Source of the DNA: Bacteroidota bacterium
GTDB lineage: Bacteria > Bacteroidota > Ignavibacteria > Tepidaquicellales > Tepidaquicellaceae
Reading direction: 5' to 3'
Length of the DNA stretch: 64,000 nt
NCBI GenBank assembly: GCA_018266835.1
Contig: JAFDZP010000001.1
Span: forward strand, 187,283 to 251,282
In this document: positions 50,982 through 59,482 of the stretch, piece by piece
How positions within the stretch are numbered: the stretch's first letter is position 1
How the letters are laid out: each line of letters opens with the position of its first letter
Notes under the pieces: generated by a model
The model's input: only the letters and a program-made list of their open reading frames with translations
Database searches by the model: none
What the model was told of the DNA's origin: nothing
Position numbers and translations under genes: made by a program

Positions 50982-53900
50982 ATGAGAAAAAGTACTACTC
51001 ATTTAATGAGTATTTGTATTATTGGAATACTATGTATTTTATTCCAATCAAACGTTTTCGCCCAGTTAACAGGCGGTAACGTTTACCCGATCAACGGGAC
51101 GGAAAATGCTCCCTCATCTTTCCAATCCCTGAAAACAGCAATCACTTATTTATCTGCAAACGGAGTCAACGGTTCCGGACAGGTTGTACTGGAGTTTCAG
51201 GCTCCATACGATCCTGCAGCAGATACAGTACCAAGTGCAAGTATAACAATTCCAAATATTACAGGCACTAGCGCATCACTGGGAGTTACATTCAGACCAG
51301 GCACAGGATTTTCAACAAAGATATCAATCTCAATCGCAGCCGCAGGTTCAATTATTCTGAACGGAGCGAAGTATATTACTTTCGACGGCAGACAAGGGGG
51401 TTCAGGCGCAACGGGTCTTACTCTGCAAAACGGAACTAACGTTGCAACCGCTTTAACATCAACTGTGCAGCTTATAAACGATGCGCAGTTTAATACTTTC
51501 ACATATCTTACTTTTGCAAATGCTGCTACTAACTCTTCTTCGGCAACTGCAACAGTTTTATTTGGTACATCAACCGGTTCAACAGGTAACTCAAATAATA
51601 CAATTTCTAATAATACTTTCGGACCCGTAGGCGGTTCTTTAACTTCATGCTCATATCATATTATCAGTTCAGGTACAGCGGGAGTTTTGAACGCTTCAAA
51701 TTCAATCACCAATAATAATATTACCAATTTTGTATTCAGAGCTATAGTTATTACCGGAACAGGTTCAGGTGATAGCTGGGTGATAACAGGAAACAGTTTC
51801 TATAGCTCAATTGTAGGAACAGGAACACAAAGATGTGTAAACTTTTTATCAGGTTCAGGTTCGGGACATACAATATCAAATAACTTCATAGGAGGCCAGG
51901 CTGCAAACTGCGGCGGCGCAGCTTATGTTGCCAGTGCAATAATTGCAATAGACTTGGCAGTCGGAAACGGCGCTGCTACATCTGTTCAGGGGAATGTGAT
52001 GAAAAATATGGCAAATGTTTTTACTTCTACAGGAACTTGTTTTGCCATGATGCAAATTACTGCGGGTAATTTAAATATCGGAACTGTAGCAGGTAACGTA
52101 CTGGGTTCGCAATCCGATACAGGCAGTGTAAGGATTAATACGACTTCTACTACTGCCTCTACAATATTTTCTTTTGGTATTATAGTAGCCGGAGGAACCG
52201 GAACAATTGATATCCAAAATAATACTTTCGGTTCAATTACTTTAAATCCTATCGGAGTAGCATCAGCAAGTACTTTTATCTTCAGAGCTGTTGACAACGA
52301 GGCAACAACACTTACATCTATAAACATTTCAAATAATAAAGCAGGGGGATTAGTAACTAACAGTATGAGAAGCTCAGGAACAGGAAGACCTGTTGCAATT
52401 CAAGGCTTCGTTACATTTTCCACTGCAACTGTTACAGGTGATTCTGTAAGAAATATTACTAACAGCACAACAAGCGGGTCAATAGGTGGTTTTGGTTTCT
52501 TTGACGGAGTGACCGGACAAACTTATACGTGCAGAAATAATGCTATGAACAATTTTTCTGCTTTGACAAATACAACTGCAATATCCGGTATTACAGCTCA
52601 GATAACTGCAGCTTCCGTTATTTCCAGTGTAGCTATTAACAGAAATACAATGACTAATTTTACAAGTACAGGTAATGCTAACGTAGGAGGTATAATAATT
52701 ACTAATGGTTCTCAGACAGGTTCATCGCTAAATGGTGTGTGCGATAGTAACTCTATTACAACTTTTTCAAATTCAAATTCTGGTACATCCGCTGTAGTTT
52801 ACGGTATTCAGGGCGCGACTTCAACAACTACAGGGCTGGATATCAGTTATAATACAATAAGCGGATTATCAACAGCTTCTGCAAGCACAACCAATACATC
52901 TACAAGCGCAGTATTTGGTATCGGACAGCCTTCCGCTGCCACTAACCTTACCATTACGCAAAATAATATCAACACGCTTTCATGTACCGGTGCGGCAGCA
53001 ACTCATGTTATAGGTGTAGGTGTTTTCGGCGGAGGTACAATTGCAAGGAACAGAATTTACGGTTTAACAAATGCCAACGCAACTACTGCAGGTACTGTAA
53101 AAGGAATCGTAATGAGATCTACAGGTACTTTCAATGTTATTAACAACCAGATTTCAATTACAGGACCAACTAACGATATCGGAGTTTACGGAATTGAAAA
53201 CAACTCTGCAGCAACTCAAATCAATGCTTACTACAACACTGTGCACATCGGCGGAACAGCAACAGGTACAAATAATACAACTGCTTTCTTCCGTAACGGT
53301 GCTGCAGTAAACACAATTGTTGATTTAAAAGATAACATTTTCAGCAACATCAGAACAGGCGGTACAGGTCAGCACGTATGCGTTATCAATAACAGCACAA
53401 CACCTGCAACCGGATGGGATTCAACCTCGGGCAAAAATAACAATAACTTCTTTGTTATTCCTGTGGGAGCAACTAATGTTGGTATATGGAACGGTTCAAA
53501 CCTTACTTTCTCCACATGGAAATCAACTGTTAACGCAGATATTTTATCCATCTCTGCAAACAACACAGCAGGTACTACCGATGCATCAAATATAAATATC
53601 GGAAATTTTTATACAAACTCTGTTGGTAACCTGAACATACTTATTTCGAATATTGAATCATGGTTCACAAAAGGTAGAGGTACACAAATTGCTTCAGTTA
53701 ATAACGATTTTAATTCAAACCCGCGCAGCACATCAGTAGCGGGTGGGGCGCCTTGTATCGGCTCACATGAATATACTCCGTTAACTGCTCCTCCGACTGC
53801 TTCAGCAAGCGGAGCACCGGCTCTTAACACAACAACAACATACACACTTGGCGGCAGAACTGTCGGAAGTATTGCATGGGGTGGAACAGGCACAGTGCCT

Positions 53901-54812
53901 TCTTCTGTTACATTCCAGTTCTATCCGGGAGCAAATCCTCCTAACTCAATAGGATTCAATGTAGCAAATGGATACTGGGTTGTAACAGTGCCGGACGGTT
54001 CAGGTTACTCATATGATATCGTTCTGAATTATGATCCTTCAATGATAGGAACAGTTCCTGCAGATACAAACGTTATGATTGCAAAATCTGAAGACGGCGG
54101 AACAACTTACAACGCTTACTTAGTTTACGGTACAAATGCAGGCGAGTACGAACGCAACTCTGCCCAGCATTATATTACTCTTCATGGACTTACAAGCTTC
54201 TCTTTATTTGCGCTCGGCGATAACAACGCTCCGCTTCCGGTTGAGCTTGCTTCGTTCAGTTCAGTTGTTGATAAGAGAAAAGTTACATTGAACTGGTCAA
54301 CTATGACTGAGCAGAATAATTCAGGATTTGAAATCGAAAGAAAAGCTGTTAATGCAAATGCATGGAGTAAAGTCGGTAACGTTGCAGGAGCAGGGAATTC
54401 AAACACTGTTAAAAATTATTCATTCAGTGAAAACAATGTTGCTACAGGAAACTATAACTACAGATTGAAGCAGATTGATAACAACGGAAATTATAAATAT
54501 TACAATTTATCAAATGAAGTTGTCATAGGTGTTCCGGCTAAGTTTGAGTTAAGCCAGAACTATCCTAATCCTTTCAACCCTACAACAAATATTAATTATG
54601 ACCTGCCGTTCGACAGCAAAGTCTCAATTAAAATATTTGATATAACAGGTAAGGAAGTTTATACACTTGTAAATCAGGTTCAGCCTGCAGGATTTAACAC
54701 AGTTAAATTCAATGCATCTGAGCTTTCAAGCGGAACATACTTCTACATGATAAACGCTGAAGGCGGAAATCAGTCATTTACCAAGACATTAAAAATGACA
54801 TTAGTAAAATAA
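50982..54812 (+). CDS. Large T9SS sorting-domain protein, right-handed beta-helix type
   Basis: 1276 residues from ATG 50982 (MRKSTTHLMSICIIGILCIL, signal peptide ending FAQ). The frame is open back to 50817, but that start lies in a terminator hairpin. Beta-helix-like body with repeated NNTI, NxITNF and GNSF turns (NNTISNNTFGPVGG, NSITNNNITNFVF, ISNNFIGGQAANC) up to about 950, then a beta domain (TYTLGGRTVGSIAWGGTG ... SFSLFALGDNNAP), the FN3-like linker (PVELASFSSVV ... NYRLKQIDNNGNYKYY) and the sorting domain (FELSQNYPNPFNPT ... MTLVK). The tail of the partial protein at the left edge (FDSK, QTAG, KTLKM) is its closest relative here. Such helices occur in adhesins and polysaccharide-binding or -cleaving proteins; no catalytic residues are evident. 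Confidence 0.9.
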   Translation: MRKSTTHLMSICIIGILCILFQSNVFAQLTGGNVYPINGTENAPSSFQSLKTAITYLSANGVNGSGQVVLEFQAPYDPAADTVPSASITIPNITGTSASLGVTFRPGTGFSTKISISIAAAGSIILNGAKYITFDGRQGGSGATGLTLQNGTNVATALTSTVQLINDAQFNTFTYLTFANAATNSSSATATVLFGTSTGSTGNSNNTISNNTFGPVGGSLTSCSYHIISSGTAGVLNASNSITNNNITNFVFRAIVITGTGSGDSWVITGNSFYSSIVGTGTQRCVNFLSGSGSGHTISNNFIGGQAANCGGAAYVASAIIAIDLAVGNGAATSVQGNVMKNMANVFTSTGTCFAMMQITAGNLNIGTVAGNVLGSQSDTGSVRINTTSTTASTIFSFGIIVAGGTGTIDIQNNTFGSITLNPIGVASASTFIFRAVDNEATTLTSINISNNKAGGLVTNSMRSSGTGRPVAIQGFVTFSTATVTGDSVRNITNSTTSGSIGGFGFFDGVTGQTYTCRNNAMNNFSALTNTTAISGITAQITAASVISSVAINRNTMTNFTSTGNANVGGIIITNGSQTGSSLNGVCDSNSITTFSNSNSGTSAVVYGIQGATSTTTGLDISYNTISGLSTASASTTNTSTSAVFGIGQPSAATNLTITQNNINTLSCTGAAATHVIGVGVFGGGTIARNRIYGLTNANATTAGTVKGIVMRSTGTFNVINNQISITGPTNDIGVYGIENNSAATQINAYYNTVHIGGTATGTNNTTAFFRNGAAVNTIVDLKDNIFSNIRTGGTGQHVCVINNSTTPATGWDSTSGKNNNNFFVIPVGATNVGIWNGSNLTFSTWKSTVNADILSISANNTAGTTDASNINIGNFYTNSVGNLNILISNIESWFTKGRGTQIASVNNDFNSNPRSTSVAGGAPCIGSHEYTPLTAPPTASASGAPALNTTTTYTLGGRTVGSIAWGGTGTVPSSVTFQFYPGANPPNSIGFNVANGYWVVTVPDGSGYSYDIVLNYDPSMIGTVPADTNVMIAKSEDGGTTYNAYLVYGTNAGEYERNSAQHYITLHGLTSFSLFALGDNNAPLPVELASFSSVVDKRKVTLNWSTMTEQNNSGFEIERKAVNANAWSKVGNVAGAGNSNTVKNYSFSENNVATGNYNYRLKQIDNNGNYKYYNLSNEVVIGVPAKFELSQNYPNPFNPTTNINYDLPFDSKVSIKIFDITGKEVYTLVNQVQPAGFNTVKFNASELSSGTYFYMINAEGGNQSFTKTLKMTLVK

Positions 54813-54855
54813 TCTGCAGACATAAGTCAGGCTTCTGACTTTTGTTGAAATTTAA

Positions 54856-54893
54856 AAACTCCATTTGGCGTATGCCGGATGGAGTTTTTTTTT
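54856..54893 (+). terminator. Terminator of the 1276-residue T9SS gene (repeat family member)
   Basis: AAACTCCAT / ATGGAGTTT with a variable loop, then a run of T. It is the copy closest to the stop (54812) and matches the repeated hairpin upstream of the gene. Confidence 0.8.
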
Positions 54894-54901
54894 ATTTTGA
54901 T

Positions 54902-54962
54902 ACCGCCCCCTTAATCCCTCCCGCCTTTGGCGGGACAGGCTCTCCTTGAAAAGGAGGGGGTT
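54902..54962. repeat. G-rich palindromic repeat carrying a nested palindrome
   Basis: Starts ACCGCCCCCTTAATCCC like the copy at 55113, but between that phrase and CTCCTTG it holds 23 extra bases (54919-54941) that contain CCCGCC-TTT-GGCGGG. The right part (CTCCTTGAAAAGGAGGGGG) again matches the family. Confidence 0.8.
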
Positions 54963-55026
54963 TGCTGTGCATAATTATTTTATTTTCCACTGAATTCGGG
55001 AATCGAATCATCAATATTAATATTCT

Positions 55027-55052
55027 CATTCCCAACGTCCCCGTTGGGAATG
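55027..55052. repeat. CATTCCCAACG palindrome
   Basis: CATTCCCAACG-TCCC-CGTTGGGAATG. Same family as 50345-50370, 55172-55197 and 46305-46330. Confidence 0.75.
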
Positions 55053-55112
55053 CAAAAGATAAAATTTCATACTCCATTCGGTTCATTCTGGATTGAGTTT
55101 TTTTATTTTGAT

Positions 55113-55153
55113 ACCGCCCCCTTAATCCCCCTCCTTGTAAAGGAGGGGGAGAC
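55113..55153. repeat. G-rich palindromic repeat
   Basis: ACCGCCCCCTTAATCC then CCCTCC-TTGTAAA-GGAGGGGG. The uninterrupted counterpart of the copy at 54902. Confidence 0.75.
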
Positions 55154-55171
55154 TTTTTGCTATAATAATCT

Positions 55172-55197
55172 CATTCCCAACGTCCCCGTTGGGAATG
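55172..55197. repeat. CATTCCCAACG palindrome
   Basis: Identical arms and loop to the copy at 55027, 145 bases downstream, each following a G-rich palindrome or its terminator partner. Confidence 0.75.
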
Positions 55198-55245
55198 CAA
55201 CAGATAAAATTTCATACACTATTCCATTCGCATCAAGTCCATTGG

Positions 55246-55268
55246 TAGAGACGCAAAATTTGCGTCTC
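55246..55268. repeat. GAGACGCAAA palindrome
   Basis: AGAGACGCAAA / TTTGCGTCTCT, perfect inverted repeat. A GAGACGC...GCGTCTC palindrome is a known interspersed type in cyanobacteria and other phyla. Confidence 0.7.
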
Positions 55269-55389
55269 TGCATCAAAATTTGGAACGTCACAACATAAAA
55301 TATATTCAGAGTAAGTAAAATTACTTACTCAGAAAGTTTGTAAAAACAATAAAAAAAATGTATTTTGTATAAGGTGTAAATTTGCTGTT

Positions 55390-55571
55390 TCATGCAAGGT
55401 AAGACGTAATTATGAGGCAGCGGAAATTACCCTGGCAGAATCGGTACGGTATTGCAAAATACACGGCGAAGTACCGGTTAAGATTTAACTTTCCTTCTAT
55501 TCTTTTTCCCGCTTGTTCGGAAGGGGAGTGGCACTTAACTCCATTCGGAAATATCCGGGTGGAGTTTTTTT
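55390..55571 (+). ncRNA. Possible structured small RNA 1
   Basis: TAAATTTG (55377-55384), an exact TAnnTTTG element, stands just upstream, without a clear -33 box. Hairpins follow: GTAATT/AATTAC (55406-55430), CGGTAC/GTACCG (55442-55476) with an inner GTATT/AATAC (55449-55462), and the terminator-like repeat at 55537-55571 as 3' end. A transcript of about 180 bases would result. No known RNA family recognised. Confidence 0.3.
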
Positions 55572-55740
55572 ATTATGTGCGGAATCCTTATTTGAATCAG
55601 TATTAATTCTTACGTATGATTTAAATCTTCATAATAAAAAACCCATCACGAATTTAAATAAAAATCCCGGCGTAAATTAAAAATTCTTACTATAAGTATT
55701 TGTTAAAAAATTATAAGAGCAGTATTTTATAGAGTTGTAA

Positions 55741-55899
55741 TTTGCTTTGTAAACCCCAAAAAGCAAAACGGCCGAGAGTAATTTCATCCGGCAAATATTG
55801 CAGTCTTATTCCTGCCCGCGCGGGAATAATTCTGCTTTAAAAATTTGATTTAATTTTTGTTTATAAGCTCCATCTGCGAAAGCGGTTGGAGTTTTTTTG
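55741..55899 (+). ncRNA. Possible structured small RNA 2
   Basis: Hairpins TTTGCTTT/AAAGCAAA (55741-55767), ATTCCTGC/GCGGGAAT (55808-55827) and the terminator-like repeat CTCCATC...GGTTGGAG plus T run (55867-55899). The promoter is unclear. It has the same arrangement (hairpins then ACTCCAT-type terminator) as the stretch at 55390. Confidence 0.2.
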
Positions 55900-56003
55900 T
55901 TGTGGGGGATTAACCGTCCTCGTTGCGATGTTATCACTTATCAAATCCCGCTTTAGCGGGACTTCAGCTTCGCAACGTAAAATTTTTAGCATCAGTAATT
56001 CTT

Positions 56004-56040
56004 CCCCCTCCTTTATAAGGAGGGGGAAAGGGGGAGGTAT
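56004..56040. repeat. G-rich palindromic repeat
   Basis: CCCCCTCC-TTTATAA-GGAGGGGG then AAAGGGGGAGG, the same core as the palindrome inside the 165-bp unit at 4812. Confidence 0.75.
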
Positions 56041-56136
56041 GAAATTAATCTTGTTAATTGTAGAGTGTATATTGCAACTAAATTCATTCCGAAATTCCTA
56101 TAAAGTTTTTGGAATAGAGAATTTCTTGAATGTACT

Positions 56137-59100
56137 TTAAATTCTAAATGCTAAATCATAATTTTCTAAATCCGAGATATATAAATCAAATTGCATAATA
56201 ATTTTAATTATGATGTCTTGTTTAATTTTAATTATTAATTTTTCGTCTGATAATAATTTATTTGTAGCATCTAATGACCAATCTAATGGCAGATTTTTTG
56301 AAAATTGATCCTTCACATATTTTAAATCTTTATCTATTGTTTTTGCATCTACAATGGTTACATTTATGTCAAATAAATCTTCAAAATAGTTAGGGTCAAT
56401 TTTAATTACTTTTTTAAAAGCTTTTTCAAAATCACTAAAAATATATTTGCTATTATAATTATGAGAATCTAATCGAAATATAGGAATATTTTTATAGGAT
56501 CCTACGTATTCTTCAAAATCAAAACGCTTCTCTTTCCATCCAGGCAAAAAATCTATAGAATTTTGTATATCGTTATCATAGAATTTATAATCATAGCCCA
56601 TTATTATTAATGTCGTGTTAAGATTTTTATTTTTTCGAAACTCAATCATTGAGTCTAGTAAATATAAAACACTGTCAAATATTTGAACTTCTTTCTCTTT
56701 AAAAATTAGTTCAAAAAAATATTCATTTTCTGATTGAGCTAGAGAGCCTCCAAAATCATGGAAATCACCAATTGGCAAATTAAAATTTTCTATGAAATAT
56801 TTTTTTTCATCACAAAGTTGGCGATTAAATCCAACATTTTTAAGTTTAATAGAGTTATCATCTGTTAAAGATAAGTTCTTATAAAGCTCAAAGAATTTAT
56901 GGAGTAAATTATTTTTATTCCATGATTCAAATACAGATTGCTTAAAAGAACTTACTTTGGTTTCCGAAACTGGTAACTCAGTTATTTCAAGTTCTATTTT
57001 TTCCTCATATCTTTTTTTTAAATTATCAAATAGTAAAATTAAATTTTTACTTCTTTCATTGAATTCTACTTCATCGATACCTCCTAAATATTTTTGCCAT
57101 TTATCATAATTTTGGGTTATTTCGTCACACTGAACTTTTACTGATTCACTTAAAAATTTAAAGTCTATCTCTGAAGATATTTGGTTAATGTTGTCTAAAC
57201 TATAAAATCCGTATTTAATTATATAGATTATCCATGTAAATGTTAACCAAGCAGAAGGATTAACTTTAGGTGTGTATACTTCTCCAGATGCTCGTAATTC
57301 TTCGTTACCCCAAGCATCCATATCAAACAACGCACGCGTTCCCCTGCTTTCTTTAATAAGTGCATTCAATTTATATTCATTTTCGTAATTAGTTTCTTCA
57401 AAACATTCTAAAAATAAATCTAATGTCGTTTCAGATATTAGAGTATTTTTATACAAATAAAATAACCAAGCTTTCAATCCAAATAAAACTGAATTAAAAT
57501 TATATACAATTTCTTCCGCGATTTCACGATACTTTTTAACTTTCAGTATTTCATTTACATTTTTCTCAGGTGAAAGTTGAAGTCTGAAAAGATTCATTTT
57601 GTATTTAAACTCCATAAATTCATCATATTTTGCAAATTCCTTAAATTTTCTTAAAGTGTTTTTTAGTAGTTCAATTTCATTGTTATCAATTAAAGTTTTT
57701 AAAAATCCTGATAAAGCATAGAAAGCATCATAGTAAAATTGAGGTAAATTTTCTCGTGACTTAACATCTTCATGTCTATATTCTATATTTAAATATATTT
57801 TTACAATTTCATAAAAATTTCTAATAGATCGGTTTGCATATTGTTGTTGCAACTTTTTATCATCATTTAACAAATAGTATATTCTGTTAATAAAGAAAAT
57901 ATATTTACTATATATTTCAGTTGTCCTTTTGGGTATTGACATGCTAAGAACAGAAATTATAAATCGATAAATTGCATCTAAAATTTCACTATCATCACTT
58001 TTAGCAGCTTTTTCAAAAGCATTATATATATCAATATCTAAATCATTTATAATATTCCATTCCTTCAAGAAAAAACTAATATTTGAATATTTATTTTTAA
58101 TAATTTCATTTCCATAAGTTGATATTTCATTAGCGAACTCTTGATAGATTAACATTATTAGTGAAAGTGTTTTTTTTACTTTTTCGACTTCCTTGCTATT
58201 TATTGAATTTTTTAATCGAGCTAAAATACTCTTTTTTAGATTTTGAAACTCCTCATTTGAGATTTGTCCAGTTTCAATCTTAAATATTTTTTTATAATTA
58301 CGTTGTAAATATGATAGTAAGCTTTTGTCAGGAATTCTAAAAAATAAATTATTCTTATAGATTGTTTCATTCAATCCAATTGAATTATATAAATATGATC
58401 CATTGTTTTCAGTTTTATAAGGAATTTTTTTAAGAAAATTATGTAAATTTTTTAAATTGGTATCTTTAATAATTTGATTTTGTTTGTATGGGATAATAAA
58501 ATCATATTGATTTGTTTCTAAAGAATAAACGCCTTCTTTGAAAAATGATGAAATTTGTTGTAGAGACTCTCGATATACATTTTTACTCATTCTAATAATT
58601 AAATCTCTTTTTAATTCTTTTTTTAATAAAAAAATTAATTTTTTTGAATAAACAACATCAAGTAAATCAGAAGTTAAAAATTGATATATTTTGTAGAATA
58701 AATAACCTATGGCAAGTATTGAGATAATAGTAAAATACAAAAATAATACAACTATTCTTATTAACTCATCTTCGGTAAAAAAAAGTAATCTATCTTTATC
58801 TCGAAAAAATGATATGAAGAACATTATTGCAATATTTGATAAAATAAAATAAACGATAGGATATAGCTTAGATTCTTCAAAAATTGTAGAAAATAATTCT
58901 TCGTTTTTTCTCCGATTTTGCATGGCATTTATAATAAATACAAACACAGTTATTGTAATACTGAATAGAGTCACTAAATTTCCTAATCTTCCATCAAGTA
59001 TAGAAATGGACTCTTGCAAATTCAAATAAAATATAGTAGGGATTTTGAAATCTATTAAGCAAAGTGAATAGGAAGCTAGTACAAGTAAAAAAATAAACCA

Positions 59101-59238
59101 TGCACCTTTAGGAGATTTTAAAATATCAAATATTAGATATAAAATAGATTTAAGTGATTCTTTTTTGTTAAGAGGATGTTTCTGATTAAAAATGAAATTA
59201 GTTTCTTGGCTTAACCATTTTTTATGTTTTGGGGTCAT
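56137..59238 (-). CDS. Large membrane protein of unknown function, strongly A+T-rich
   Basis: 1033 residues. Four predicted transmembrane helices at the N-terminus (about 46-64, 86-106, 126-145, 160-183), arranged as two pairs with a basic NRRKNEEL segment after the second. The remaining 850 residues are predicted cytoplasmic: mostly alpha-helical to about 800, rich in Lys, Asn, Ile and Phe, then an alpha/beta part with TTLIIMGYDYKFYDND and GSYKNIPIFRLDSHNYNSKY. No nuclease, kinase or ATPase motif that I recognise. Base composition is visibly poorer in G+C than on both sides, and the gene stands alone between a repeat zone and the mlaF-like gene; both suggest recent acquisition. A defence or stress role is possible but not shown. 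Confidence 0.8.
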   Translation of the reverse strand: MTPKHKKWLSQETNFIFNQKHPLNKKESLKSILYLIFDILKSPKGAWFIFLLVLASYSLCLIDFKIPTIFYLNLQESISILDGRLGNLVTLFSITITVFVFIINAMQNRRKNEELFSTIFEESKLYPIVYFILSNIAIMFFISFFRDKDRLLFFTEDELIRIVVLFLYFTIISILAIGYLFYKIYQFLTSDLLDVVYSKKLIFLLKKELKRDLIIRMSKNVYRESLQQISSFFKEGVYSLETNQYDFIIPYKQNQIIKDTNLKNLHNFLKKIPYKTENNGSYLYNSIGLNETIYKNNLFFRIPDKSLLSYLQRNYKKIFKIETGQISNEEFQNLKKSILARLKNSINSKEVEKVKKTLSLIMLIYQEFANEISTYGNEIIKNKYSNISFFLKEWNIINDLDIDIYNAFEKAAKSDDSEILDAIYRFIISVLSMSIPKRTTEIYSKYIFFINRIYYLLNDDKKLQQQYANRSIRNFYEIVKIYLNIEYRHEDVKSRENLPQFYYDAFYALSGFLKTLIDNNEIELLKNTLRKFKEFAKYDEFMEFKYKMNLFRLQLSPEKNVNEILKVKKYREIAEEIVYNFNSVLFGLKAWLFYLYKNTLISETTLDLFLECFEETNYENEYKLNALIKESRGTRALFDMDAWGNEELRASGEVYTPKVNPSAWLTFTWIIYIIKYGFYSLDNINQISSEIDFKFLSESVKVQCDEITQNYDKWQKYLGGIDEVEFNERSKNLILLFDNLKKRYEEKIELEITELPVSETKVSSFKQSVFESWNKNNLLHKFFELYKNLSLTDDNSIKLKNVGFNRQLCDEKKYFIENFNLPIGDFHDFGGSLAQSENEYFFELIFKEKEVQIFDSVLYLLDSMIEFRKNKNLNTTLIIMGYDYKFYDNDIQNSIDFLPGWKEKRFDFEEYVGSYKNIPIFRLDSHNYNSKYIFSDFEKAFKKVIKIDPNYFEDLFDINVTIVDAKTIDKDLKYVKDQFSKNLPLDWSLDATNKLLSDEKLIIKIKQDIIIKIIMQFDLYISDLENYDLAFRI

Positions 59239-59482
59239 AAATTTAAATTTAGATAATTTAATTAAAAGTTAATACTAATGAAATCGATTTATAAAAATTA
59301 ATAATACACTATAAGGTATTTAAGCTTCTCCCGACGATGACTTTCGTATTTAGAATTTTGATATTTTAAGATTAAATTTGTTCTTTCCAATACTGATTCA
59401 TTATAGGGAAGTGCGCATAATAATTCCTCCTTCCAATTTTTCTTCCTACAATCTCCGTTTCATTTTCTGTATTTTTCTAGAT

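Larger units (their letters stand above)
54813..56136. other. Repeat-rich region downstream of the T9SS gene
   Basis: 1.3 kb without a convincing protein gene. Four more copies of the ACTCCAT terminator-like hairpin (54856, 55070, 55537, 55867), G-rich palindromes (54902, 55113, 56004), CATTCCCAACG hairpins (55027, 55172), a GAGACGC palindrome (55246), a TCCCGC-TTTA-GCGGGA-type hairpin near 55946, and two stretches that may encode structured RNAs (55390-55571 and 55741-55899). Reading frames of 60-84 codons here cross these repeats and are not credible. Confidence 0.8.

Noticed and set aside
59378..59482. 35-residue extension of the MlaF-like protein
   Set aside because: The ATG at 59483 fits the family start; the extension has no family match.
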